From positions 68,231,117 to 68,295,116 of the forward strand of contig CATQJL010000112.1 of assembly GCA_958299035.1 (NCBI GenBank): a stretch of 64,000 nt of DNA, in the 5' to 3' direction. The DNA comes from Cylicocyclus nassatus (Eukaryota; Nematoda; Chromadorea; Rhabditida; Strongylidae). Below are positions 21,565 to 32,815 of the stretch, in pieces. The translations under genes and the position numbers were made by a program. How positions within the stretch are numbered: the stretch's first letter is position 1; each line of letters starts with the position of its first letter. The notes beneath the pieces were generated by a model. It was given only the letters and a program-made list of their open reading frames with translations, did not search any database and was not told the origin of the DNA.

Positions 21565-22424
21565 CGTCGTCGTCGCCTCCGTTGGCGTTGTTTCAGATGT
21601 TGATGTGGGAGTTGGTGTGACAGTCGTAGTGGTAGTGGAAGTTGTTTGTGTAGTAGTAGTAGTGGTAGGAGAAGGTGTAGTCGACGTAGTGGCAGTAGAA
21701 GGGGTTTGTGTACCTGTTGGGAGTGCACTTGTGGGACGTCAATTTAAGAAGCAAGATTTGTGCTCGTTTACCTGGAGGACAGTTCTTTCCACATTCCTCC
21801 ATGGTATTATGGTAGACAGGCGGATCGAGAGGAAAGCCCCTATACGAGCACGAGTAGTGACTAAAATGAAAACATCAAGTTTCCTTTACACTTCAGCACC
21901 CAACATTTTGAATTTGACCAATCCATGCTGACTTACCCTTGAGATCCAGCGCATGTATATAGGGTGATGCGAACTAAATAAAAATATAATGTATAATACA
22001 TTCAATCATTTCTATGTGTTATTATTCGTTAGGCTAGTGAGCAAGTTCTTGCGTAATTTAGATGAATTCCAGTGACTGTGCAAGTCTCCTTAAGTTCGCG
22101 GTTTATTCCAAGAATAGAAGAATTTGAGCTTTACAGCTATTCAATAGCAATTTTCTATTGGGTAGCCTCAGACAATCTCAGAGGGCACTTGAAATACTGT
22201 GCTGTACTATCGGGAATAAAAAAAAATACACGACTGCGGCTAGCTAGCCCCAATAAATCTACAATTTCAAAGGACCATACAGCATCCTGATATTCGTTTG
22301 AAAAACATTATTTCGCAGAGAAAGAGTTCGCTAGTGTGTAATTTTGAGTAGAACAAAAGGAAATCAGAACTTTAAACCAGTGCTTACCTAGAACAATATG
22401 AAGTCTTTTTGTGTTATAAGTTTT
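21528..22424 (-). CDS. Secreted mucin-like protein fragment: Cys-rich segment plus poly-Thr domain
   Basis: Four minus-strand exons join in phase: 22388-22424, 21937-21973, 21772-21860 and 21528-21713, with introns of 414, 76 and 58 bp. Junctions are CTAG|gtaagc, tttatttag|TTCGC, AAGG|gtaagt, cattttag|TCACT, CCAG|gtaaac and cccaacag|GTACA. The first two exons have no or few other open frames. The product runs LYTCAGSQGHYSCSYRGF, then LDPPVYHNTMEECGKNCPPG, then about 60 residues of almost only Thr, Pro and Ser with an (ACA)n tract. Cys spacing is C-x8-C-x18-C-x3-C; the M-x2-C-x3-C end is reminiscent of ShKT domains but incomplete. PTS-rich domains are typical O-glycosylated secreted or surface proteins. 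The 5' exons with a signal peptide and the 3' end were not found. A donor at 21527 or read-through to a stop near 21460 are both possible, and AATAAA lies at 21104-21109. Confidence 0.6.
21529..21563. repeat. (TTG)n microsatellite coding poly-Thr on the minus strand
   Basis: About 11-12 TTG units followed by four TCG. On the minus strand, in the frame of the mucin-like exon, these read ACA/ACG = Thr, so length changes would add or remove threonines without shifting the frame. Confidence 0.9.
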
Positions 22425-22793
22425 CTATGGGAGAAATTAGGCGTTTAGCAAGCTTTTCCAGTAACATAACATTTTTCACAAATTTTCCGCTTTTGCATTT
22501 TCATGCTAATAAGACACGACCAGGGTCAAGCAAGGGGTGTGGCACACGATCGCTGGTTACGACCCCCCCCCCCCTGATTGCTGTCTTAATAAGACCCCCC
22601 CCCCCTGGACTATACCCTTAAGATAGCATTACTTGGAGGCCCTGTCAAAATGGGCAATATAATGGGCAACATATCCATAATGAGCATGTCAATTAACCCC
22701 TGTAGACAAAGTTTGAGCGAATTCTGAAGATTCAAGATACTAGGCTACCTAAGTGAAATGGTCAAATTCCAACATGGTTAACTTTGTTTCAAA
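22425..22793. other. Poly-C tracts; no gene seen
   Basis: C-runs of 13 and 12 at about 22562-22574 and 22597-22608 lie in a 'gaccccccccc' context that recurs at 23709-23770 on the far side of the next foldback element. Confidence 0.5.
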
Positions 22794-23436
22794 GGTGAAT
22801 TAGCTATCCGTTTTCGCACTCAAGACAAAGCACTACTCCTTCTTTGTCCACCTCAGGAATCCCGCTTCAGAAGACCTCCAAAGTGTGGAATTAGAAGCCA
22901 ACCAAAATCTCGTTTTTCCCATTTTTTGCTTTTGATCGCTGTGCTTTCACCAAATATTACTCAGAGCTAAGAAGACGAATCAGGCTTAAATCACTCCTGT
23001 GAAAACTAGGTGATCTAGGCTATCGATTCATATAAATAATTCTGTCCGCTAAAAATGCTTTTTTGATATAGTTAATGGCCTGCGGCACCCCCCCCCCCCC
23101 TCCCCCCTCAAAACTTGCGGCAGCCGCAGGTTTTAGGGGGGGGGGGGGCCGCAGGCCATTAACTATATCAAAAAAACATTTTTAGCGGACAATATTTATA
23201 TGAATCAATAGCCTAAACCTCGTAGATTCCATAGGGATGTTTTGAGCCTGATTCTCTTCTTAGCTCTGAGTAATATTTGGTGAAAGCACAGCGATCAAAA
23301 GCGAAAAATGGGAAAAACGAGATTTTGGTTGGCTTCTAATTCCACAGTTTGGAGGTCTTCTGAAGCGGGATTCATGAGGTGGACAAAGAAGGAGTAGTGC
23401 TTTGTATTGAGTGCAAGAAGAGGTAGCTTACTCACC
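22794..23436. mobile_element. 643-bp foldback element with poly-C/poly-G at the fold
   Basis: Arms 22794-23090 and 23145-23436 are inverted copies (for example AGAAGCCAACCAAAATCTCG against CGAGATTTTGGTTGGCTTCT). At the tip, GGCCTGCGGCA(C)12 faces (G)12CCGCAGGCC, with TTGCGGCAGCCGCAGG between. No target duplication was identified. Confidence 0.85.
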
Positions 23437-24040
23437 GTTAAGATGAAGTTAATCATGTTTGATTACTGCTTTATACAAGGTTGTTTACTGCTCGGAGACC
23501 TCAGAGTTCGCTGCAACTTGGCGCATAGGGGTTATTCGGCACGCGGATTACGACAATTATGCTTGATTAGAGGTACGGTAGGTTACGGTAGGCATACGGT
23601 ATCTGCAAGTTTGTGTCATTGAACTTGAATTTTGCAGGATTTCAACAGCGCTTTCATCAAGTCAATTTAGTCACACAGCTTGTACAAGTGCTTTTGACCT
23701 TGGGTCGATACGACCCCCCCCTACCTATCCCCCTCCCCTAACGACCCCCCCTGCGGCGTGCCGCACCCCCCGCTTTACCCTGGACACAACAATGAAAATT
23801 GAACTATGGTTCGAAGTTTTTACAGACTTTCTGAGGTTTTGTCACCAAACAAAATCGATCATGCTGTTTAGAAGTTTCTGAGGCTAGCCAACGAAACCTC
23901 TATCAATTTGCTTTCATAAAGTGCACACTTCCTGCTATTAATCGGATCACAAGATCTTGTACTTTTGTTAGGTTCGACATCAGAAGGTCTTCAAAGTCCA
24001 GGTCAATCACGCAAGAGCTTTTGTATCATCAGCAACTCAA
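23437..24040. other. No gene seen; C-rich island at 23709-23775
   Basis: The C-rich island (CGACCCCCCCCTACC ... CGACCCCCCCTGCGG ... GCACCCCCC) could form a G-quadruplex on the minus strand. Otherwise AT-rich. Confidence 0.4.
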
Positions 24041-24691
24041 TACAAAAAATGTGTCTATTGTTTGATTGGTAATAACTCTCTCGTAATGAAGTCTTTCGGT
24101 AAGCTTTAGGTACCGTTTCGAAACAAGGTTTCAACTTCGATTTACAGTTCAAAATGAATCACCGAGTGCTCTTTATTACTGTAAGATGACGGCGAAACTT
24201 CAAGCATATGGTGTCACTGTGAAAGCTGCCGTTTTGAAAGTCTCTAAAAATGTGAAAACTTGTGTAATAGGATCATGGACTCTGAGTTCAATACTCAGCT
24301 ATGTACAAAATTGCGAAGTTTTTCAAACGGTGTAACCGCGCTTTTCAGGAACACTATAAAAGCGGCGCTTTTGCTCACCTCGAATAACTTTTTACTGAAG
24401 CATAATGATAAGTTGCGAACTTCAAATTTAGAATCAGCAACTCTAACTAGCCCAGTGTGAGAGTTTTCAGGTTGTTTTGTTTCCCTTTTCAGGCAAAATA
24501 AGGCCCTTTACGGCTCAAACCCTCTTCAAAAATTCTATCGTAATCCAACAGTAAGGGAGAGCAGCCGATAATCTGCTCCACAGCAAAACGTTGGGTTAGC
24601 TCTACAAAATGTGCCTAAAGCTTTTCGAAAGACTTCATTACAAGAGAGTCATTAACAATCAAACAGCAGGCACATTTTTTGGGACACCCTG
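24041..24691. mobile_element. Mariner-like 'GGGACACCCTG' element, left end decayed
   Basis: Homologous along its length to the complete copy at 54675-55343 (shared blocks: GGTACCGTTT, AAAATGAATCACC, CATATGGTGTCA, TCAGCAACTCTAA). The right end TTTTTTGGGACACCCTG (24675-24691) is intact, whereas the left end has lost the CAGGGTGTCCC motif. Confidence 0.75.
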
Positions 24692-24964
24692 TCTATACAG
24701 TAACTGGTGTAGATGGAGCGAATGGTTTTTCTCACACAGGCACAATTCTAAAGTAGATATATACCTCCAGGGCCAGGGCCAACAGAAAGCGAAAGTAACC
24801 ATCTCATACAGAAGCATACTAAAGCGAATGTCGTACTTATTTTGATGAGCATGGTCCTGAAAGCGATGATGAATACAAAACTGTCTATTGTGTGTGTTAC
24901 GTAGAATATTTGTGAAACAAATGAGATAGCTGTTATGCGTTAATTGATATGAATCTAAATTACA

Positions 24965-25245
24965 CTGATGAAGTCCTCTATGTCAGAGGGCGCGGATCAC
25001 CAACCTACCGATCTTCAGTGGCAGGAAGAGAAGCCCGCGCTGACCGCTTCGGCAGGGTATAAATACCGTGAGTCAGGGGGAGTCTCGGACCGCGCTGAGG
25101 AAGCGCTAGCGGGAGCTAACTCCGTCGAAGAGAGGTGGATCTTCCCCTTAGATAGAGAGTTCATCTAGTCAACCTGCCGAAGTGGTCAAGAGGGTAAAGC
25201 CCGTCGGTCCGTTGTTAAGCCTTGTTCAAGTCACGCATTCTTGTT
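24965..25245 (+). repeat. GC-rich island with TATA box and tRNA-like segment
   Basis: A sharp GC-rich island in AT-rich DNA. It holds GGGTATAAATACC (about 25056) followed by a G-rich stretch, like an LTR or retroelement promoter. It then runs into CTGCCGAAGTGG (25173) and TTGTTCAAGTCAC (25227), which resemble Pol III A and B boxes. A second tRNA-like stretch on the minus strand (GGTCTAGTGGTATAACGG, about 25328-25345) follows. The class is unresolved: solo LTR, SINE or tRNA relics. Confidence 0.4.
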
Positions 25246-26420
25246 TCTTGTTGTTTTGCCGTTTTTCTGAGATGAATTATTAGTCGTTCAATCCGTGTTG
25301 TCTATCGATCCGGTTGAAATCCGTTATACCACTAGACCATCCCCGGTTACATCTATAGATTACTGGCAGAACATGCTCTTTTGACATTTCTGAAATGCGA
25401 GATCACAATGATCATGACTTATAACAAGAGCGTAATCTGCCGTGGTGTAAAGTATGTAATGAAAGCTGATTTGCAGTACTTAGAGGACCTCTCGATTAGG
25501 AAGGCTCAATTTCATTCAAGACAATTGTAGGTCGATCAAAGAGATAGCCGAGATCAAGTTTTTTGATGCGTTCCATGACAACTAATGCGTGACGCATTGT
25601 ACAATAACATTGATTACTGCATGAGTTTTGCAACGGATTTTCCGAAAAATTTGTAATAATTCTTCTTTGCAGTAAAGTTGTTTGGTGCGATGTGCTCGCG
25701 AGGATGAATCATGCCCTTTGTATTAGTGTTCCAATTAAAAACAACATATGCACCTAGAATCGAAACAAATTGCTCAAGAGGGAAACTCATCTTGTACTTT
25801 CTCTATTTTTGAAAAGCTGATATTGTTAAAACTAAACAAATACTTTCAGGTTTGGTCTCGGCTTTATAGCCTGATCTTTTTGATCAAGATGTTCGTATTG
25901 TGTCTCCACGAATAGTTACGATTTATACTTTAAATTTCTTTTCAAGGTAAATCTATAAAAGTATTGAAGAATGCTGATTTAGTATAGTCACAAAAAGGAT
26001 ATGATTTGATTGATGGTCTCAAACATTTCTTTGCAATGTTGATAATTTTCAAAACTTAAACTAATCTATGCGGAACCAGCATTTTATCTTTATTAGCGCC
26101 TCAGGTTTTCATTAGAGAATGGTAAACACTCAATGTTCCTCCAGCCATTCCAAATAAGCTGTATATCACGTCGCTTTGAAACTCTGGTTTCAAATATATG
26201 CTTATTAGCCGCTCTCTGCCGCTACGCGACAAGCTCGGCTGCACTCGGCAGCTTCACTGCCTCATACATCTTTCGTTTTACTCTATACTGCGAAAGTGTG
26301 AAAATCGATCTATAAGCTGGAAAAACTGAGGACACAATCTCGGCTTTTTCAATCTAGTTTGATTGAACATTCTAAGCAACGGATATCACGTAAACTGCAA
26401 AAGTCAGTAGATTGATAGAA
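25246..26420. other. No gene supported
   Basis: AT-rich. Apart from the minus-strand tRNA-like fragment near 25330, nothing recognisable. Confidence 0.3.
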
Positions 26421-26690
26421 TCAATCGGTAAACAATGGTTCTTTGACATACGCCGCCCCATACATCATGTCTGCGAAACTTGGTTCCATGATTCTTTCTA
26501 TCCTTTGGCGAAGGTAAAAGATTTTATGAGCAAAACTGCAAAAAATCAATAATTCGATAAAGGCACTTCGTGGGTACCGAACAAATTGGCTTGGCAACAC
26601 ACGCCCCACCCTATAGATTACTTCTGCCAAATTTGGTTCAGATTCCATGACTCTTTCTATCCTTGTTGAGCGAAGATGAAAAAGTGGTAA
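26421..26690. repeat. Degenerate two-copy tandem duplication (~165 bp)
   Basis: The block 'acgCCCCA...GCGAAACTTGGTTCCATGATTCTTTCTATCCTT' at 26440-26510 recurs at 26600-26665 with about 25% change. The minus-strand frame across it shows the same internal repeat (RIERVMES and RIERIMEP). Confidence 0.5.
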
Positions 26691-26754
26691 AGCCAAATGT
26701 TGTGTAAGTATCGATCATCTTCTAAGCAACAATCTGGAATGAGTTATGAGCAGG

Positions 26755-27870
26755 GTTGAGCATGGGGTCGGGCGCGCGCCTGACCTGGGTGTCGTAGTTG
26801 GGGTAAGAGCAAGGGGGGACGGTCGTGATCAATTTGTTCAAACATTGAGGAATACTACAATCGAGCAAGGTGAAAAAGACAAGCACTTAACCGTGAATCT
26901 CACAACTCCACCAGAGGAATGACTGTCGTGAACAGCATGCTGGTCAACTCGACCAACAAAATCTCAGCCAAATTTCAATTCTTCTACCTTATACATAGCA
27001 AGGTCACCAAAGAAGCTTTTCATTGAACTGGGTTTGATTTCCTTAATCAGCATGCCAAACTACCTTAACGAGCTCTACAAGTCATTACCTATTACATCTA
27101 GTGTTTCCTAACCTCTAAAAAGCACGATTTTCAAACGTTGTCGACGTCGACTTGGTCACAAAAGAAAGAAGTCAGCTTTTTTGTATTCATAAGAAGTATT
27201 GCTCTTTAACAGTTTATGTAGAAATTGGACTTCATATCGCTTTCAAATAATGGGTCAAGAAGTGCTGCCAGAATTAGTCACCGCGTTTTCTACGTCGAGT
27301 GCTTCAACTCCACCCATCTCAAACAGAGCGAAAACGAGTCGAGTTAAGCTCAAAGACCTATTTAGAATCTTCGAGGTTTATGCTAACGAAAATTTAAAAT
27401 TAAAATGGAAAAGTTTCTTCGGTGATAAAGTTAATCGGGTCAGGCGCAACCCCTGAAAATGTCAGGCTGCCTGGCTTTTGAGGGGTTGCGCCTGACCTCC
27501 TTAACTTGCCTTCAAAATCCAGAAATTGCTCCATTTTTGGTATGAGTATTGAGCTCATAGCTTCTTCTTGATACAATGAAAATTTGAGCCGAACGCCCAC
27601 CCCTAGAAAAATTATGGCCCTTTCATCAGGCTCATTCAGTTCAAAATCAGCCGTCAAATTACTGAGTGACTGTAAAGTGCAGTCACAGAAATCGGTCGTA
27701 AAGTTCTCGAAAATCTGAAATTCTCTCTGGAAAAAGATGATGTCCTCCAGAATGTCACGCTCTGAGGTTCCGGAGGCTAAGAGGAGGAAAAAGGGGTCGT
27801 TTGAAGGCTTCTATGGGAGGGGGGATCATTTTCGAAAGACCTGCACCTGACCTCTTGCTCAACTGTGGTT
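26755..27870. mobile_element. Possible inverted-repeat element with internal hairpin
   Basis: GTTGAGCATGGGGTCGGGCG (26755) is partly inverted at AGGTGCAG...CCTCTTGCTCAAC (27841-27862). Inside, GGTCAGGCGCAACCCCT (27438-27454) and its exact complement (27481-27497) form a 17-bp hairpin. The shared '(G)GTCAGG' word suggests one family, but the outer arms are short. Confidence 0.35.
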
Positions 27871-28677
27871 ATGAGCGCTCAGAGGTGTGGTTGTGAGATT
27901 TACTGTGATATTCAAGCTCAAGTTGCTTGCGAGATTAATTGAGTGTTGCGATTCATTTCAGAGACCACCCCTTAGAGCTAACAAATACGTTGTCAGCATG
28001 TCGGAGACCACTTACACCCTCTCCACGAAACTAGACTCTTCCTAAGGAACTGTTAGATTTCAATTTAATCGTGATAATCTGCATGACTAGCAAGCTGTAC
28101 TTTTTGCCCGGAATGTATGTAGCAGTTTCCGAAGTGTTATCACTATAGTCACACTAGAAGCTGTGCATACTCACATGAATTCTCTTCTTAGGTGGCCCAC
28201 AGTGAATTCTATGAACTTCATGTTCAGCTAAGTCGATTATGACTTCATGTGGTTTCATTCTCAAAAACCAAATCGTATAAGCAAGTGGGACCGAACATTT
28301 TGTTCAGGGGAAGTGGCGTTAGAAAAGATGTTTTAATGAAGAAATATGATAGCCATTTCCAAGGAAGTTTCTCAGGGTGCTTTCCTTTTGGTGGGTATAC
28401 AATGCGAACATTTCAAGGGAGAAGCGGCAGTCACGCTTTCGGTGAATATTTGTTTGCGAAGCTTTTTGCCTTGTAGATTGTTGAGAAATGCTGCTAAAAT
28501 TTACAAGTAAAAAAAGTACCTGCATACTTTTACAATTCGTTCAGATGACTTTCAAAAATTTCACCCATTTTCAGAAAGGGAGCGCGCGCCGCCCACGAGA
28601 TATGAAGCTTCGAAAGACGGCGTTGTAATGTTTCCTGGGTAAAGCACTCTGTTATCTTACTTTCAACTTATTAGTTA
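27871..28677. other. No gene supported
   Basis: A plus frame at 28249-28476 is Ser/Gly/Phe-rich without splice sites or a recognisable family. A GC-rich patch (28580-28600) was noted. Confidence 0.3.
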
Positions 28678-29300
28678 CTAGCTTGCTTACCCGGCTCCGC
28701 CCGGCCCTATGGAAGCACTGTAATAAAGGTCGCATCCCTATCCCTGTACAGCCTTTCCCTGTGCCCACTCCTACACTTCAAATCCCGTGCCCTGTATTGT
28801 TTTCGAAATCAGCATGCCCACTTACCCCTCCTATGCCAACTCCCAGCCCTGTACCTCAAACTTTGCAAAAAATCGATAAAATCGATAAAAGCAATGGACG
28901 ATTTTAAAAACTAATATTGTATTCGGAATCAGCATGCTCGATCACCCCCCTGTGCAAACTCCCAGCCCCTAGCTCAAACTTTGCAAAAAAATCTATAAAA
29001 TCGATAAAAGTAATCGATAATCCTGAAAACTAATATTGTATTCGGAATCCCCATGCTCGATTACCCCCCTGTGCAAACTTCCAGCCCCGTAGGTGAACTC
29101 ATCAAAAAAATCGATAAAAATCGATAAAATCGATATCGATCGATGGCGAAAGCCTATGACACCCGCCGGGGCCCGAAGTGTATGTGTGCCAAGTTTGGTC
29201 CGGATCGGTTCAGAACTGGAATTTTCTATTCGGAACATACGTACACACAGACAGACATACAAACAGACAGACAAACAGACATTCAGCTTTATATATAAAA
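28678..29300 (+). repeat. Dispersed 'GGCTCCGCCCGG' repeat with ~3 internal units
   Basis: Begins ACTAGCTTGCTTACCCGGCT. It contains three ~120-bp units, each with AATCAGCATGC, CAACTCCCAGCCC and TTTGCAAAAAATCGATAAAA, then the tail (TATGACACCCGCC, GTGTGCCAAGTTTGGTCCGG, TATTCGGAACATACG), CAGA tetranucleotides and CAGCTTTATATATAAAA. The class (SINE-like, Helitron-like or LINE tail) is not clear. Confidence 0.85.
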
Positions 29301-30120
29301 TCGTCGCCTCCCCGGTGTACGTTGGGCGGAGCATTTGCGGACATCTGAACACGTTGGTGAACTTGATAACCCTCTACTGCAAGGCATTGATCTTTGTAAT
29401 CTCTCGCTACCAACTCTGCCACATATGACAAAAGCAATCGTTTGTTCCCCAGCAAGATTCCTATAGGTACCACGCAGTGGCGTACCCAGGATTTCGGCTC
29501 GGGGGGGGGCGCAACAAAAAATTTTTTCTAAAGAAGGTGCGTGGCGTTAGCCACGCACTCCGAAAAAATTTTTGGGGTGCTTCTCAAAACTTTTGCGGGT
29601 CCCCGACCCCTAAAATCTGGAAAAAGGGGGCGTGGCGTTAGCCACGCCCCCGAAAAAAAATTTTTTACAAGGCTAATTTGATTTTTTAAAAATTTTAAAA
29701 AATTATTCTAATTATTTACAAAAATAAACAAGTCACTTGCACATTTTTATAACCCATATAAGTAACTTTCAAAAATTTCGCGACCCATTCTCTGGGGGGC
29801 GCGCCCCCCCCCTCCCCCCCGCCCCCCCCCCCTCGGTACGCAACTGGTACCACGTCATCTCGCTGCCTTTCGCTTTTTTAAACGTGTTTATCTTGGGCAG
29901 TTTCGTTGAAATCTCTGGAGAAAGGTGTCAAAAAGAGCGAAAGGCAGCGTTGCACCACGTATACAGGCTGGTTCACATGGGAACTTTTCTGGGGCACACA
30001 GGATATATGAGGCAGTTCAGAGAGTACAAAGAACATACTTTGCAGTAGAGGCTTGACAAGTCACCAACGCGTTCAGTTGTCTGCAAATGCTCCGCCCCAC
30101 GTACACCGGGGAGGCGACGA
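29301..30120. mobile_element. Inverted-repeat element carrying a nested hAT-like insertion
   Basis: TCGTCGCCTCCCCGGTGTAC (29301) is inverted at GTACACCGGGGAGGCGACGA (ending 30120), and homology continues through GCGGAGCATTTGC, CCAACGnGTTCA, TACTGCAA and the TGTG/CACA blocks, about 150 bp per arm. The 372-bp element at 29475-29846 sits near its middle. It directly abuts the dispersed repeat on the left. Confidence 0.75.
29475..29846. mobile_element. hAT-like MITE, 372 bp, with 8-bp target duplication
   Basis: Ends CAGTGGCGTACC and GGTACGCAACTG are inverted repeats; GTACCACG is repeated exactly on both sides (29467-29474 and 29847-29854). An 8-bp duplication fits hAT-type transposition. The inside has G/C homopolymers, two 'GCGTGGCGTTAGCCACGC' hairpins and AAAATTTTT runs. 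Fragments lie at 5996-6221 and about 56665-56730. Confidence 0.85.
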
Positions 30121-30278
30121 TAGAATGTCATATAGCGTGCACAGGGCCCGGCATTAGTCCGTTTCTAGGCTTTTTGAAAACGAAGTCCCCCTGACTTTCA
30201 AATATTTTACGAAATCCCCTTTGACCCTTGCTCTACCCCCCCCCCCCCCCCCCGATTGTGAATCCTTGCATACTTACT

Positions 30279-30499
30279 TACCCTAATTTCACGCGTACAA
30301 GGCGCGGGGTGGTCCTAGCTTTCATCGAGCTGCTCAGCCGCTCCAACGTGTTTTAAGAAGCGATCCGTATGCCGCACGATTCGTCAGGCAAAACGCAGCA
30401 CGGTATGGGGTTCCTTTGGTTGCGAAGTCCTTTGCCGTGTTCGGGCTGGTCGATGAAAGCTAGGACCACCCCGCGCCTTGTACGCGTGAAATTAGGGTA
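30279..30499. mobile_element. 221-bp MITE with perfect 50-bp inverted repeats
   Basis: Bases 30279-30328 and 30450-30499 are exact reverse complements starting TACCCTAATTTCACGCGTAC. If the outer TA is the target duplication, the transposon proper is CCCTAATTTC...GAAATTAGGG. The perfect arms suggest a young insertion. A C17-18 run lies just upstream (30234-30253). Confidence 0.85.
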
Positions 30500-31396
30500 G
30501 TTCTTGACAAAACCGTTTACCTGCTGCGAGCTGAGAATCTCGCGATTTGGTCAACTCCCAAAAACCACAGAATCCACAAAATTTTCCTTCATAAAGCCCT
30601 ACATGGTAAGAGAACGATCGAAATAGGTCACGAGCTGAAGAAAGAGGAAGAAGAAGAAGGAAGAAGAATGGAAGAAATCATCAAAATATTGAAAAAAAGC
30701 AAGAACTGAAAGCGAAAATTCGAAGGAGAGGATGCGGAAAAGTTGACGCTGGGTCGCGATATCTAATAAGACGATCTTCGGGAAAAAAAGAGGATAAAAA
30801 CGACGGACAGGAGGTGATATGGAAATATCTCTAACAGGGATAGATTCTTGACCGGGGCATCCGTCCATGTTAGAAAGATCCGAAACTTGTGTGAAGTGAC
30901 GAAAATATATGCTTTAGACGATCCCAGAACTCTGGTGGCCGTCTGGAGACGATCTAATTTTGGAAAAGGTATTACTTACATAAGTTTTCAAATCTTTTTA
31001 CATAATCCTTCCTCAAATAATTTCGTAAGTATTCACTTTAATTTCGGTGTTATATGATTCTGTGTGCGCTGTAAACAAGCAATTTGTTTATTTTAGCCCT
31101 GCTTTCAAATCGCGCGCAATTTTCGTCATACACGATAGAGCATGTCAACCGTGTGATGACCTGTCCGAAAAGCTTGTGTTCGACTAAATGCCGCTTATTC
31201 TTTGTGCTCGGCCCCGACTCGTCAAAAACTAAATCCCCTTTGCTTTTTGCTTCAAAAACGAAGCCCAGCCTGCTTTCAGACGACCTGTGCCGGGAGCTGA
31301 GCGTGCATGATATTAGGTTGTCTTATAAGTCTTTTCTTTGAGTTCTCGCTGTGATAAGTCATACACTTCTTATTCTAAGTAGACATTAGGACATTT
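30500..31396. other. No gene supported; decayed repeat scraps
   Basis: A GAAGAAG purine run (30640-30680) lies here. The 'AAATCCCCTTTG' block at about 31222 also occurs at 30209, flanked in both places by CGAAG(T/C)CC, so a decayed repeat may span 30130-31300. Confidence 0.35.
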
Positions 31397-32167
31397 TTTG
31401 ATAGAGCAAAGCAAGCTCTCCAAAATGACGCTTATGCTTTGCACCAGCTTTGATTCACCTCTAATTTGAACAAATCTAAAAAGTTCCGGATGCTCAGAAA
31501 AAAAAATTTCTTATATCTTCGTAAAAAAATTCTTACAGATCTCTCACTCGCTTACGCATATACACTCTACATCAGACACTCATATGTGCACAGAACACTC
31601 ATATGTGCAGTAGCTGTGACTTTTTATTAGCTAGAAATCAAGAAAACGAAAACTTCTATGTTTGTGTTGAAGTGATGCGGTGCTGTTCTTACACTGACAG
31701 TTGTATACTACAAGCCCTCAAAGGTGGAACCATAAATTTTTAGCACTTTGAAAGCTCTAGTTTCCGAGAAAAAATCGAATTCATCTTTATTTACTCGGGT
31801 TTTCCAAGTTTAACTCAACATTTCTCGAAACCAGAGCTTACAGAGAGCTAAAAATTTACTTCTAAGGGCCTGTAGTATACAACTGTTGGTGTAAGAACAA
31901 CAGCATCACTTTGGTGGAAACATGACAATTTTCGTTTTCTTGATCTCTAGCTAATAAAAAGACAACAGCAGACATGAGTGTTTGATGTGGAGTGTATATG
32001 CATGAGCGAGTGAGGGATCTCTAGGTTTTTTGAACTAATGCTAATAAGATATAGAAAATTTTCAATTTTCTGGGCATCCGAAACTTTTTAGATTTGTTCA
32101 AACTAGAGGTGGATCAAAGTGCAAAAGCATAAACGTCATCTTATAGAGTTCGCTTTGCTCTATTGAA
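31397..32167. mobile_element. 771-bp foldback element
   Basis: Arms of about 370 bp: TTGATAGAGCAAAGC against GCTTTGCTCTATTGAA at the ends, with ATATACACTC, ATTAGCTAGA, GTTGTATACTACA and TAAGAACA blocks inverted inward. The fold is near 31785. No ORF. Confidence 0.8.
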
Positions 32168-32183
32168 TGGTATGTTTATTTAC

Positions 32184-32815
32184 AACTAGCTGGCTTACCC
32201 GGCTCCGCCGTATGTTCCGAATAGAAAATTCCATTTCTTAACCGATCCGAACCAAACTTGGCACACATACACTTCGGGCCCCGGCGGGTGTCACAGTCCA
32301 CGTTATCGATTGATGTCGATTTTATCGATTTTTTGCAAAATTTGAGCTAGGGGGCTGGGATTTGGCACAGGGGGGTAATCAAACATGCTGATTACGAATA
32401 CAATATTAGTTTTTAAAACCGTGCATTACTTTTATCGATTTTATCGATTTTTTGCAAAATTTGAGCTAGGGGGCTGGAATTTGGCAGAGAGGTGTAATCG
32501 AGCATGCTGATCACCCCCACGGGGGTGATCAGCATGCTCGATTACCCCCGCGGGGGTGATCAGCATGCTCGATTACCCCCTGTGCCAACTCCCAGCCCCG
32601 TAGCTCAAATTTTGCAAAAAAATCGATAAAATCGATATCAATCGATGACGAAAAGTAGCCTATGACACGCGCCGGGGCCCGAAGTGTATGTGTGCCAAGT
32701 TTGGTCCGGATCGGTTCAGAAATGGAATTTCTATTCGGAACATACGTACACATAGACATACAGACAGACAGACAGACATACATACATACAAACAGACATT
32801 CAGCTTTATATATAA
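32184..32815. repeat. Head-to-head pair of the dispersed 'GGCTCCGCCCGG' repeat
   Basis: 32184-32515 is a minus-strand copy and 32520-32815 a plus-strand copy. At the junction, short alternating inversions of GATCAGCATGCTCGATTACC separated by CCCCC/GGGGG (32495-32580) make a compact palindrome cluster. Both outer tails carry the GTGTGCCAAGTTTGG / CCAAACTTGGCACAC block; the right tail ends in CAGA/CATA repeats and TATATATAAGAT. Confidence 0.8.

Noticed and set aside
21605..21931. Val-rich plus-strand frame
   Set aside because: It is the antisense of the Thr-rich exon, whose frame is supported by splice junctions on the minus strand.
25285..25350. Functional tRNA gene on the minus strand
   Set aside because: An A-box-like GGTCTAGTGGTATAACGG is present, but acceptor and T stems do not pair and the B box is poor.
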